Made by a program: the position numbers and the translations under genes. From assembly GCA_965279115.1 (NCBI GenBank), contig OZ257137.1, forward strand, positions 1,240,001 to 1,304,000: a DNA stretch of 64,000 nt, in the 5' to 3' direction. Below are positions 35,474 through 43,544 of the stretch, piece by piece (the first letter of the stretch is position 1; each line of letters opens with the position of its first letter). This DNA is from JAEUOS01 sp965279115. GTDB taxonomy: Bacteria > Pseudomonadota > Gammaproteobacteria > Burkholderiales > JAEUOS01. The notes below the pieces were generated by a model. It made no database searches and was not told the origin of the DNA. It worked only from the letters and a program-made list of their open reading frames with translations.

Positions 35474-35962
35474 CTAGGAAGCGCGCACCTTGGCCAGCGT
35501 GGCGGTGGTGGAGCGCTCGAACAGGAAGGGGATCGAATGCACCGACCCGCCCCAGCCGCGCACCTCGGCAGCACCCACGATGGCGTCGACCTTCCAGTCC
35601 CCGCCCTTGACCAGCACCTCCGGCCGCGCGGCCAGAATCGCCGAGAGCGGCGTGTCGTCGGTGAAGCAGGTGACCAGGCTCACGCATTCCAGCGCGGCCA
35701 GCACGGCCATGCGGTCGCCTTCGTTGTTGATGGGGCGGTCGTCGCCCTTGCCGAGGCGCTTCACTGACGCATCGCTGTTGGCGGCGACGATCAGACTGGC
35801 CCCGAGGGCGCGCGCCTGCGCGAGATAGGTCACGTGGCCGCGGTGCAGCAGGTCGAACACCCCGTTGGTGAATACCAGCGGGCGCGGCAGCGTCGCGGCA
35901 CGCGCAGCCAGATCGGCCAGGGCGCAGATCTTGGCTTCGAAGGCCGGCGCCACATAGGTCAT
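35474..35962 (-). CDS. hldE2: D-glycero-beta-D-manno-heptose 1-phosphate adenylyltransferase
   Basis: A 162-residue nucleotidyltransferase equal to the C-terminal domain of E. coli HldE (also called RfaE2/HldC). Motif PLVFTNGVFDLLHRGHVTYLAQ includes the HxGH site. DDRPINNEGDRMAVLAALE and VLVKGGDWKVDAIVGA are typical. It makes ADP-heptose for the LPS inner core. The kinase domain is not in the window, so it is a split version. It overlaps the GST gene by 4 bases. Confidence 0.93.
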   Translation of the reverse strand: MTYVAPAFEAKICALADLAARAATLPRPLVFTNGVFDLLHRGHVTYLAQARALGASLIVAANSDASVKRLGKGDDRPINNEGDRMAVLAALECVSLVTCFTDDTPLSAILAARPEVLVKGGDWKVDAIVGAAEVRGWGGSVHSIPFLFERSTTATLAKVRAS

Positions 35963-36609
35963 TTGCGCTTCCAGTGCGGCGGGACGGTCTTGTCGAAAAA
36001 CGGCAGGCCTTCGATGCGCGCCGCCCAGGCGGCGATCGCAGCCGGGCGGGCGCCCATGAATGCCAGTTCCGGCTTCTTGCTGTCCAGACGGGCCAGCATG
36101 GCCACATGCGGGTACAGCGCGAAGTCGGCAGCGGTGATGCGCGCACCGGCCACGTAGTCGCCCTGCATCAGGCCGGCGATCACACCGAGTTCCGCGACCA
36201 CGGCATCGCGGGCGGCGGTGAAACTGGCCGGGTCAACCGGACCGCCCGACGGGTAGAACACCAGGCTGGCAAGTTCATATACCAACCGGGCGATGCCGTC
36301 GTCGATCTCCGAAATCCAGCGCCGCACAATGGCGCGATCGCGCGAGTTGCCGGGGAACAGTTGTGGCGTGGCCGGGTATTGCTCTTCGAGATATTCGACG
36401 ATGGCGTTGGATTCATAGAGCGCGAAATCGCCATCCACGACCGTCGGCACGCGGCCACGCGGGTTGAGCGCGAGAAATTCGGGACGCTTCAGGTCGCCGG
36501 CATCGAAGGACATCAGCTTGAAGTCGTAGGCCAGGCCCTTGAATTCAAGGGCGAGCCAGACGCGCCAGGCCGGCGGGGAACCGGAACCGTAGTGAAAGGT
36601 GATGGGCAT
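35959..36609 (-). CDS. Glutathione S-transferase family protein
   Basis: A 216-residue two-domain GST. The ATG at 36609 gives MPITFHYGSGSPPAWRVWLALEFKGL, with the thioredoxin-fold start and a Ser-containing SGSPPAW catalytic loop. The glutathione-binding part is NPRGRVPTVVDGDFALYESNAIVEYLEEQYP (Pro and ES). The C-terminal helical domain has YVAGARITAADFALYPHVAML. The class and substrate are unclear. It overlaps hldE2 by 4 bases. Confidence 0.88.
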   Translation of the reverse strand: MPITFHYGSGSPPAWRVWLALEFKGLAYDFKLMSFDAGDLKRPEFLALNPRGRVPTVVDGDFALYESNAIVEYLEEQYPATPQLFPGNSRDRAIVRRWISEIDDGIARLVYELASLVFYPSGGPVDPASFTAARDAVVAELGVIAGLMQGDYVAGARITAADFALYPHVAMLARLDSKKPELAFMGARPAAIAAWAARIEGLPFFDKTVPPHWKRK

Positions 36610-36697
36610 GGGGAGAACGCCGGCGGCGGCGCGAAGTGGGCCCGGGGTCCCGGGTGGAGGCCGCATTCTACTGGCCTCCCCGATGGCGGCAGCCTGC

Positions 36698-37573
36698 TCA
36701 GCCCGGCAAGGGCGGCGGCGTGAGGGTCTCGCTCAACTTGGCGCCCAGGCGCCGCGCGACTTCCTTGCGGTACTTGTTCAGGTCCTGCACCGATTCAAAG
36801 GTGCGGTCAAACAGGATCGACGCATTGTGCAGGATGCGCTCGATGACCTTGTTCTCCCACTCGCGATCGAAATCGATCTGCCGCGTCAGCCAGTTTTCCA
36901 GCCAGGTCGGATCCGGCAGCTTCGACTGCACGGTGTCGTTGGGGAACATCGACTCGTTGACATGCAGGTTGGTCGGGTGCAGGGCTTGCGCGGTGCGGTT
37001 GGCCGAAGCCATGAGCACCCCGATCTTGGAAAACGCGGCGCGCGCCTGGTCGCCGAAGGTGCCGATGGCACGCTTCATGTACTGCAGGTAGGCGCCGCCG
37101 TGGCGCGCCTCGTCGCGCGAGATCAGGTTGTAGATGTGCTTGATCACCGGTTCGGTATGCCACTCCGAAGCGCGCCGATACCAGTGGTTGAGGCGGATTT
37201 CGCCGCAAAAATGCAGCATCAGGGTCTCCAGCGCCGGCGCCGGGTCGAACGGAAAGCGCACCGCGTGCAACTCCTCTTCGGTGGGCACCAGGTGCGGGCG
37301 GAAGCGTCGCAGGTATTCGAGCAGCACCAGCGAGTGCTTCTGCTCCTCGAAAAACCATACGCTCATGAAGGCCGAAAAATCGGAATCGTGCGCGTTGTCG
37401 CGCAGGAACATTTCGGTCGCTGGAAGTGCAGACCATTCGGTGATGGCGTTCATCTTGATGGTGCGCGCCTGCTCGTCCGAAAGCCGGGACGCGTCGAAGC
37501 TGTCCCATGGCACATCGGTTTCCATGTTCCAGCGCACCGCCTCAAGACTCTTGAAGAGTTCGGGATAAAGCAT
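36698..37573 (-). CDS. Ferritin-like/acyl-ACP desaturase-like diiron protein
   Basis: A 291-residue helical protein with two carboxylate/His motif pairs: FFEEQKHSLVLLEYLRRF and ISRDEARHGGAYLQYM, separated by about 80 residues, plus NAITEWSALPATEMF with an earlier Glu. The E...EExxH / DExxRH spacing fits a four-helix diiron centre as in acyl-ACP desaturases and related oxidases. The start at 37573 gives MLYPELFKSLEAVRWN. It lies about 90 bases downstream of the photolyase gene on the same strand and could be part of that operon. An oxidase or desaturase role is inferred, not shown. Confidence 0.7.
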   Translation of the reverse strand: MLYPELFKSLEAVRWNMETDVPWDSFDASRLSDEQARTIKMNAITEWSALPATEMFLRDNAHDSDFSAFMSVWFFEEQKHSLVLLEYLRRFRPHLVPTEEELHAVRFPFDPAPALETLMLHFCGEIRLNHWYRRASEWHTEPVIKHIYNLISRDEARHGGAYLQYMKRAIGTFGDQARAAFSKIGVLMASANRTAQALHPTNLHVNESMFPNDTVQSKLPDPTWLENWLTRQIDFDREWENKVIERILHNASILFDRTFESVQDLNKYRKEVARRLGAKLSETLTPPPLPG

Positions 37574-37662
37574 GCTGTTCTCCTGCGCGAACCGGTCCGG
37601 CCGGACTAGCCTTCGCGCGCTCATGATGCGGCCAAGTGTAACAAACGGAAACTGCAGTTTTC

Positions 37663-39195
37663 CTACAGGGCGTCAGGGTTTTCCAGCAAGCCGGCGGCAT
37701 GCCCGCGTATGGCGGCACGCTCCTCGGCGGACAGGCGCTGCAAATTCTTCACCATCAGCGCCGTACGCATGTTCCCTTGCATCTCTGACTCGTGCCGGTC
37801 GAGAAAATTCCAGTAAAGCGCGGTCATCGGGCAGGCCTGTGGACCATGGCGTACCTCCGGCCGGTAACGACACCCGGCGCAATAGTTGCTCATGCGCTTG
37901 ATATACGCGCCGGAGGCCACGTACGGTTTCGACGTGAAACGCCCGCCATTGGCGAACAGCGCCATGCCGGCGGTGTTGGGCAACTCCACCCATTCCACGG
38001 CATCAACGTAAACGGCCAGGTACCAGCGGTGTACCGCCTGCGGCGAAATTCCGGCCAGCAGGGCAAAGTTGCCGGTCACCATCAGGCGCTGGATATGGTG
38101 CGCGTAACCATATTTGAGGGTCTGGCCGATGGACTCGCGCATGCAGATCATGTGGGTATCGCCGGTCCAGTACCAGGCCGGCAGCGCGCGCTGGTGGCCA
38201 TAGTGATTGGCCTCCCCGAGCCGCGGCATGTCCAGCCAGTACACACCGCGGATGAATTCGCGCCAACCCAACACCTGGCGGATGAAGCCTTCCACGGCGG
38301 GCAATGGCAACTTGTCACGCCGGTATGCTTCGACGGCCGCGGCGATCACCTCGCGGGGATTGAGCAGTTTCAGGTTGAGCGCGGCGGAAATCAGCGAGTG
38401 CCAGCCGAACGGCGTGCCGGTCCACATCGCGTCCTGGAAGCGGCCAAAGCCGGTCAGCCGCAGGGAGACGAACTGCTCCAGCGCCTCCAGCGCCTGTGCG
38501 CGGGTCACCGGCCACGCGAAATGCGCGAGTTCGCCCGGATGGTCGGCAAATCGCTCCGCCACCTCGGCCAACACCTCGCGCGTGAGCGCGTCCGGGGGGA
38601 AAAGGGCCGGGGGTGGCACCGCACCAGGGCCCGATTTCGGGAAAGCGCCTCGATTGTCGGCGTCGAAGTTCCACGCGCCCCCCTCGGGTTCACCCTCCAC
38701 CATGAGGACGCCGGTGCGTTTGCGCATCTGGCGATAGAACATCTCCATGAGCAGGGTTTTCCTGGCGCCTGCCCACCGGGCGAAATCCTGTCGGGCAATC
38801 AGAAAATGGGTATCGGGGCGCACCTCCAGCGCGACCGCGGCGGCCGCGCAGACATCCTGCAATTCGGCCAGCAGCCGGTACTCCCCCGGCTCGCACACCA
38901 CAACGCGCTCCGGCCTGGATTGCGCGATGCGCCCGGCCAGCACCGCGGCGATCGGTCGTCCTGCGGAGGCTTCAAGGCTGCTGTAGTCGACCGGGACGCC
39001 GCGCGCAACGAGTGCGTCGCGGTAATGCCGCATCGCGGCCAGAAACAGCGCGATGCGCGCCTTGTGGCTCCAGACCACCGAAGCCTCTGCGGCGGTCTCG
39101 ACCATCAGCACTCCATCCCGGGCGGGATCGAAACCGGTCAGGCCGGGCGCTTCGGGATCAAGCTGGTCACCGAGTATGAGAACGAGATGGCGCAT
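37663..39195 (-). CDS. phrB: Cryptochrome/photolyase-related FeS protein (PhrB-like)
   Basis: A 510-residue flavoprotein of the FeS-BCP group of (6-4) photolyases/cryptochromes. The N-terminal antenna domain starts HLVLILGDQLDPEAPGL. The FAD domain has GFGRFQDAMWTGTPFGWHSLISAALNLKLL and GWREFIRGVYWLDMP. Likely 4Fe-4S ligands are the Cys in MICMRES and the three in CAGCRYRPEVRHGPQACP. It repairs UV (6-4) photoproducts with blue light or senses light. It is the third gene after the LitR-like regulator and the DUF2256 gene, with a 13-base gap. Confidence 0.92.
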   Translation of the reverse strand: MRHLVLILGDQLDPEAPGLTGFDPARDGVLMVETAAEASVVWSHKARIALFLAAMRHYRDALVARGVPVDYSSLEASAGRPIAAVLAGRIAQSRPERVVVCEPGEYRLLAELQDVCAAAAVALEVRPDTHFLIARQDFARWAGARKTLLMEMFYRQMRKRTGVLMVEGEPEGGAWNFDADNRGAFPKSGPGAVPPPALFPPDALTREVLAEVAERFADHPGELAHFAWPVTRAQALEALEQFVSLRLTGFGRFQDAMWTGTPFGWHSLISAALNLKLLNPREVIAAAVEAYRRDKLPLPAVEGFIRQVLGWREFIRGVYWLDMPRLGEANHYGHQRALPAWYWTGDTHMICMRESIGQTLKYGYAHHIQRLMVTGNFALLAGISPQAVHRWYLAVYVDAVEWVELPNTAGMALFANGGRFTSKPYVASGAYIKRMSNYCAGCRYRPEVRHGPQACPMTALYWNFLDRHESEMQGNMRTALMVKNLQRLSAEERAAIRGHAAGLLENPDAL

Positions 39196-39208
39196 CGCCC
39201 GATCCGCA

Positions 39209-39394
39209 TCAGCGCCGCTCTGGCACGGCGGCGGTCGGACGGGCGCGGCGACAGCGCTCGGAGCAATACTTCACCTCGTCCCAGGAACGCGTCCAGGCGC
39301 GGCGCCACACCATGGTGCGACCGCACACCACGCAGATCTTGGCAGGAAGCGCCGCCTTGTTGCCGCGGAATCCTTGCCGCGCCACCCGTGGCAC
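39209..39394 (-). CDS. DUF2256 zinc-ribbon-like protein
   Basis: A 61-residue protein with a GTG start 1 base after the regulator's stop. Core: LPAKICVVCGRTMVWRRAWTR followed by WDEVKYCSERCRRAR. The four cysteines in CxxC...CxxxC suggest a zinc site. DUF2256 is typically found beside photolyase-related genes, as here. Function unknown; a role in photolyase maturation or DNA binding is possible. Confidence 0.87.
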   Translation of the reverse strand: MPRVARQGFRGNKAALPAKICVVCGRTMVWRRAWTRSWDEVKYCSERCRRARPTAAVPERR

Positions 39395-39395
39395 G

Positions 39396-40352
39396 CTAGC
39401 TGGCGCGGCGCGCGCGCCAGGACTTCACGCCCTCGTGAATCGCCGACAGGGTGCTCATGGCGCGTACGCCATCCGGCAATCGGCGCCCCAGCACCTCGGT
39501 GCCGCCGCCGGCCCAGATTTCGATCTGCGGCGGCAGGCTGCGGCGCAGCTCATTGAGCCCGTCGACCGCTTGCGCCGCCGGGTAGGCAAGGCTGAACGAC
39601 AAGGCCACGATGTCGGCGGCCTGCGAGGTTGCGCCAAGGACGATGTCCCATACCGGGGTATCCACACCGAGCGAGATGCAATGCGCGCCTTCGAGCACCA
39701 GCATGGCCTCTGCCATGAGCAGTCCGAGCCCGTGCTGTTCGTTGGGAAAGGTGGTCAGGAGCACGCGCGGGGCCGAGGGGCTTTGCGGCACATTGGCGAT
39801 GGCATTGCGCAACACCACCTGCAGGGCCTCGGTATAAAGATGCTCCTCGAACACTTCGAGCGTTCCCTGCAACCACAGTTCGCCGATGGCCACATTGAGT
39901 GGGGCGACGATGTCGGTGACGAATCGGCCCAGGCCGTTGCGCACCACCTCCTGACCCAGGCTGCGACGCAACTCCTCAACCTGGTGGTTACGCACCATGT
40001 CGAGGTAACGCAGGAGGCCGTCGGGCAGCTCCAGCCGGCCGCCGGCGTTGTCGGTGTCCTGGGACAGGGCCTTGAGCTCCTCAAGTCTCAGCTGCATGAT
40101 CTTGCCCGGGCGATGGCCGTTGTCCATCAGGCGCTTGATGGTGCGCAGCTTCTCAACCTGTTCGCGCGGATACACACGCTCCCCGAAAGCATCCCGCTCG
40201 GGGTTGGGAAACCCGTACCTGCGCTCCCAAACACGCAAGGTATCCTTGGACAGGCCCGTGTCGCGTTCCACCGCACCAATACCCATCGAAGGAGACTCAC
40301 CGGAAGCCGGGGTATGCGCCTCGATGACTCCTGTTTCGGCTTTTTGTTCCAT
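39396..40352 (-). CDS. litR: B12-dependent MerR-family photoreceptor regulator (LitR/CarH-like)
   Basis: A 318-residue light-responsive repressor candidate. The MerR helix-turn-helix is at residues 24-90 (MGIGAVERDTGLSKDTLRVWERRYGFPNPER). The B12-capping helical domain has Trp160 and E170-H171 (ELWLQGTLEVFEEHLYTE), matching the W...EH pattern of CarH. The Rossmann B12 domain has E205-x-H207-x-x-G210, where His207 should be the lower cobalt ligand. In CarH and LitR, light breaks adenosylcobalamin and releases DNA. It is divergent from folE2 and is first in the litR-DUF2256-phrB operon. Confidence 0.93.
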   Translation of the reverse strand: MEQKAETGVIEAHTPASGESPSMGIGAVERDTGLSKDTLRVWERRYGFPNPERDAFGERVYPREQVEKLRTIKRLMDNGHRPGKIMQLRLEELKALSQDTDNAGGRLELPDGLLRYLDMVRNHQVEELRRSLGQEVVRNGLGRFVTDIVAPLNVAIGELWLQGTLEVFEEHLYTEALQVVLRNAIANVPQSPSAPRVLLTTFPNEQHGLGLLMAEAMLVLEGAHCISLGVDTPVWDIVLGATSQAADIVALSFSLAYPAAQAVDGLNELRRSLPPQIEIWAGGGTEVLGRRLPDGVRAMSTLSAIHEGVKSWRARRAS

Positions 40353-40374
40353 TAGATTGTCCAAGACATTCTGA

Positions 40375-40403
40375 TTGACATACACTTTAAGCGTCCATAT
40401 ATT
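40375..40403 (+). promoter_or_regulatory. Sigma-70-like promoter of the folE2 operon
   Basis: TTGACA at 40375-40380, a 17-base spacer and TATATT at 40398-40403. This is close to consensus, unusual in so GC-rich a genome, and fits a strong promoter held off by a repressor. It lies in the 197-base gap between litR and folE2. A second TTGACGTAGACA at 40421-40432 resembles TTGACATACA of the -35 region and may be part of a repeated operator. The leader to folE2 would be about 140 bases. Confidence 0.65.
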
Positions 40404-40549
40404 ACTACGCAACACCTATTTTGACGTAGACAAATCTGTTTGGTCGTCAGGGGTATTGGTTCAACACTTCAGTGTGTTCGCCCTACCTGCCGCGCCCGGA
40501 TTCGCCTTCGCATAGCGCGGTGTCACCATCAACTTCACAGCCAATCACC

Positions 40550-41362
40550 ATGAACGCACCTGAACGCCTGCCCCTGCCGGACATCCAGTCAACCCCCGAC
40601 CTGCGCCGCCTGGCGATCCAGCGAGTCGGCATCAAGAGCGTACGTCACCCGATCAAGGTGCGTTCCATCGATGGCACCGTCAACACCACAGTGGCCATGG
40701 TGGACATGTACGTCGGCCTGCCGGCGGACCAGAAGGGTACGCACATGTCGCGCTTCATCGAGATTCTCGAACAACATGGCGGCGACCTCTCCACCGCGGG
40801 TTTCGCCGGCATGTTCGACCACATGCTGACGCGCCTGGAAGCGCAAACCGGGTATCTGGAAATGCGCTTCCCGTATTTCCTCACCAAGACCGCGCCGGTA
40901 TCAGGCGTACAGAGCCTGATGGACTACGACGTGACCCTGCGCCGCGAGCGTGTCGCAGCCGACGCGCCGGTCGAATACTGGCTCCAGGTGCTCGTCCCGG
41001 TGACGAGCCTGTGCCCCTGCTCCAAGGAGATCTCCGCCTACGGCGCGCACAACCAGCGTTCCCATGTCACCATCAAGATCCTGGTGGCCGAGCCGGTCGC
41101 CATCGCTGAACTGGTGGGGGTGGCTGAACGCGCGGCGTCATGCCAGCTCTACGGCATGCTCAAGCGTCCCGACGAGAAATACGTCACCGAGCGCGCCTAC
41201 GAAAACCCGAAATTCGTCGAGGACCTGGTGCGCGATATCGCCCTTGAGCTCAAGAACGACGCCCGTGTAGCGGCATTCACGGTGGAGTCGGAGAATTTCG
41301 AATCCATCCACAACCATTCCGCCTACGCGCTGATCGAACTCGACAAGCGCACCGCGGTCTGA
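40550..41362 (+). CDS. folE2: GTP cyclohydrolase FolE2 (type IB)
   Basis: A 270-residue enzyme that opens GTP to dihydroneopterin triphosphate, the first step to folate and pterins. The metal-site Cys155 and neighbour Cys157 are in LCPCSKEISAYGAHNQRS. Other marks are VAMVDMYVGLPADQKGTHMSRF and the C-terminal NFESIHNHSAYALIEL. The ATG at 40550 gives the standard length. FolE2 works with metals other than zinc. Light-induced clusters of Pseudomonas contain the unrelated FolE at this place. It is the first gene of the plus-strand operon. Confidence 0.95.
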   Translation: MNAPERLPLPDIQSTPDLRRLAIQRVGIKSVRHPIKVRSIDGTVNTTVAMVDMYVGLPADQKGTHMSRFIEILEQHGGDLSTAGFAGMFDHMLTRLEAQTGYLEMRFPYFLTKTAPVSGVQSLMDYDVTLRRERVAADAPVEYWLQVLVPVTSLCPCSKEISAYGAHNQRSHVTIKILVAEPVAIAELVGVAERAASCQLYGMLKRPDEKYVTERAYENPKFVEDLVRDIALELKNDARVAAFTVESENFESIHNHSAYALIELDKRTAV

Positions 41363-41438
41363 CGCGGCGCCTGGCGCATCCAACCCCGACCCGCCTGCGT
41401 AACATGCATATGCAATCCGGACAGGAACGGCTGAAACA

Positions 41439-42740
41439 ATGAAGATCGCGGTCATCGGCAGCGGCATCGCCGGGCTTTCCTGCGCGCACGCGCTCACGCG
41501 CGATCACGCGATGGCCGTCACCCTGTTCGAGGAGGGCGCCTATCTGGGCGGGCACACCAATACGGTGGATATCGAAGTCGATGGCATCCGCCATCCTGTC
41601 GATACCGGGTTCCTGGTGTTCAACCACCGCACCTATCCCAACCTGGTGCGCCTGTTCGGCGAGCTCGGGGTACCCACGGCCAAGAGCGAGATGTCGTTCT
41701 CGGTCAGCCTGGGCGGCGAGATCGAATGGGCCGGCACCAACCTGGCCACCGTCTTCGCTCAACCTGCCAACCTGTTGCGCCCGCGCTTCATCGCCATGCT
41801 GCGCGACATCCTGCGCTTCAACCGCGCAGCGACCGTGGCCGCCCTCGGCGCCGACGACCCGATCTCCCTGGGCGAGGTGCTCAGCCGCGACCGCTACACC
41901 GACGCCTTCCGCGACTGGTATTTGCTGCCGATGGCCGCGGCCATCTGGTCCTGCCCGACCAGCGCCATGCTCGGCTACCCGTTTTCGACGTTTGCGCGCT
42001 TTTGCCATAACCATGGCCTCCTGCAGGTGAAGAACCGCCCGCAGTGGTACACCGTCGCCGGCGGTGCGCGCGAGTATGTGCGCAGGATGTCGGCGCTGAT
42101 TGACGACATCCGCATCTCCACCCCGGTCACACGGGTGCGACGTACCGCCGCCGGCGTGCTGGTGCACGCCGTGAAGCAGGGGCGTGAAAGCATCGAGCGT
42201 TTTGACCACGCGGTGCTGGCATGCCACAGCGACCAGGCCTTGGCGATGATCGAGGAACCCTCGGCAGCCGAGCGCGCGGTGCTCGGCGCGGTGGGCTACC
42301 AGCCCAATGTGGCCTGGCTGCATACCGACCGCGCCCTGCTTCCACGGCGTGAGCGGGTATGGGCCGCCTGGAACTACCTGAGCGACGCACCGGGCACCAC
42401 CGCACCAACCGGCCATGCATCCCGCCCGGTGGCGGTGAGCTACCTGATCAACAAGCTTCAGCCGGTGCCGTTCAAGAGCCCGGTGGTGGTGACCCTGAAC
42501 CCGCCACTCCCGCCACGCGACGATCGTGTACTCGCCCGCTTCGACTACGCCCATCCGGTTTTCGACCAGGCAGCGGTGGCAGCACAGGGCCGCCTGCCCG
42601 AGATCCAGGGCGCCGACCGGCTCTGGTTCGCCGGCGCCTGGGCCGGTTACGGCTTCCATGAAGATGGCCTGAAGGCCGGCCTCGCCGCCGCCAACGGCCT
42701 CGCGGCGCAGGTCTGCGCCCCGGGACGCGCGGCCGCCTGA
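41439..42740 (+). CDS. FAD-dependent amine-oxidase-like oxidoreductase
   Basis: A 433-residue flavoprotein: Rossmann motif MKIAVIGSGIAGLSCAHAL, then ASF motif LFEEGAYLGGHTNTVDIEV and C-terminal LWFAGAWAGYGFHEDGLKAG (FAD pyrophosphate contact). This NAD(P)-binding Rossmann-like subgroup is almost always followed by DUF1365 and a CFA-like methyltransferase, as here. It may desaturate or oxidise membrane acyl chains. It ends 4 bases before the DUF1365 gene. Confidence 0.92.
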   Translation: MKIAVIGSGIAGLSCAHALTRDHAMAVTLFEEGAYLGGHTNTVDIEVDGIRHPVDTGFLVFNHRTYPNLVRLFGELGVPTAKSEMSFSVSLGGEIEWAGTNLATVFAQPANLLRPRFIAMLRDILRFNRAATVAALGADDPISLGEVLSRDRYTDAFRDWYLLPMAAAIWSCPTSAMLGYPFSTFARFCHNHGLLQVKNRPQWYTVAGGAREYVRRMSALIDDIRISTPVTRVRRTAAGVLVHAVKQGRESIERFDHAVLACHSDQALAMIEEPSAAERAVLGAVGYQPNVAWLHTDRALLPRRERVWAAWNYLSDAPGTTAPTGHASRPVAVSYLINKLQPVPFKSPVVVTLNPPLPPRDDRVLARFDYAHPVFDQAAVAAQGRLPEIQGADRLWFAGAWAGYGFHEDGLKAGLAAANGLAAQVCAPGRAAA

Positions 42741-42744
42741 CGCC

Positions 42745-43509
42745 ATGCGCGACTGGCTCTTCTGTGGGGAAGTCCTGCACCGCCGCCTGCGGCCGGCGGC
42801 CAACGCCTTTCGCTACCCGGTGTTCTTCCTGCGCATTCCGCTTTCCCGCCTGGACGAATTGCCCAACCCGGTCTTCTCGCTCAACAGTTTCAACCTGCTC
42901 TCGTTTCACTTTGCCGATCACGGGGACGGGCGGGCGCCGCGCGAATGGATCCGCGACCTGCTCGAGAGCGAAGGCGTGCCGGTCTCCGGCGGTGAGGTGG
43001 AACTGCAGACTTTCCCGCGCGTGCTCGGCTTCGTCTTCAACCCGGTGAGTTTCTGGTACTGCCACGACACCGCCGGCGAGCTCGTCGCCGTGGTGGCCGA
43101 AGTCAACAACACCTTCGGTGAGCGGCATTGCTACCTGCTGCGCAACCCTGACGGGGCGCCGATTCGCGCCGGCCAGGAAATGCGCGCCACCAAGGTGTTT
43201 CATGTCTCGCCGTTCTGTCCCATCGAAGGCGGCTACCGCTTCCGCTTCCACGAAGCCCTCCGCGCCGGCACAACCCGGGTGGTGGCCCGCATCGACTATC
43301 ACGATGGGGAGGGCGACCTGTTGCTCACCAGCGTGAGCGGCGCGGCGCGCGAGTTTTCCGCCCCCGCCCTGGTGCGCGCCTTCGTCACGCACCCCATGAT
43401 GACCTTTGGCGTCGTCGCGCGCATCCATTACCAGGCGCTCAGGCTCTGGCTCAAGGGTGCGCCTTTCTTCCGCAAGCCACTGCCGCCGGCAAGATTCGTC
43501 TCGCGCTGA
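42745..43509 (+). CDS. DUF1365 protein
   Basis: A 254-residue protein with the family start LFCGEVLHRRLRPAANAFRYPVFFLR and the central FPRVLGFVFNPVSFWYCHD and EVNNTFGERHCYLL. Two further typical parts are KVFHVSPFCPIEGGYRFRF and the C-terminal TFGVVARIHYQALRLWLKG. Biochemical role unknown; its invariable place between the amine oxidase and the CFA-like enzyme implies a step in acyl-chain modification. Confidence 0.93.
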   Translation: MRDWLFCGEVLHRRLRPAANAFRYPVFFLRIPLSRLDELPNPVFSLNSFNLLSFHFADHGDGRAPREWIRDLLESEGVPVSGGEVELQTFPRVLGFVFNPVSFWYCHDTAGELVAVVAEVNNTFGERHCYLLRNPDGAPIRAGQEMRATKVFHVSPFCPIEGGYRFRFHEALRAGTTRVVARIDYHDGEGDLLLTSVSGAAREFSAPALVRAFVTHPMMTFGVVARIHYQALRLWLKGAPFFRKPLPPARFVSR

Positions 43510-43544
43510 CCGCACGACACCAACCCATCGAACGCCTTCGCCAC

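Noticed and set aside
40353..40549. Cobalamin riboswitch in the litR-folE2 gap
   Set aside because: No B12-box or its long conserved core is seen. B12 dependence is expected through the protein instead.
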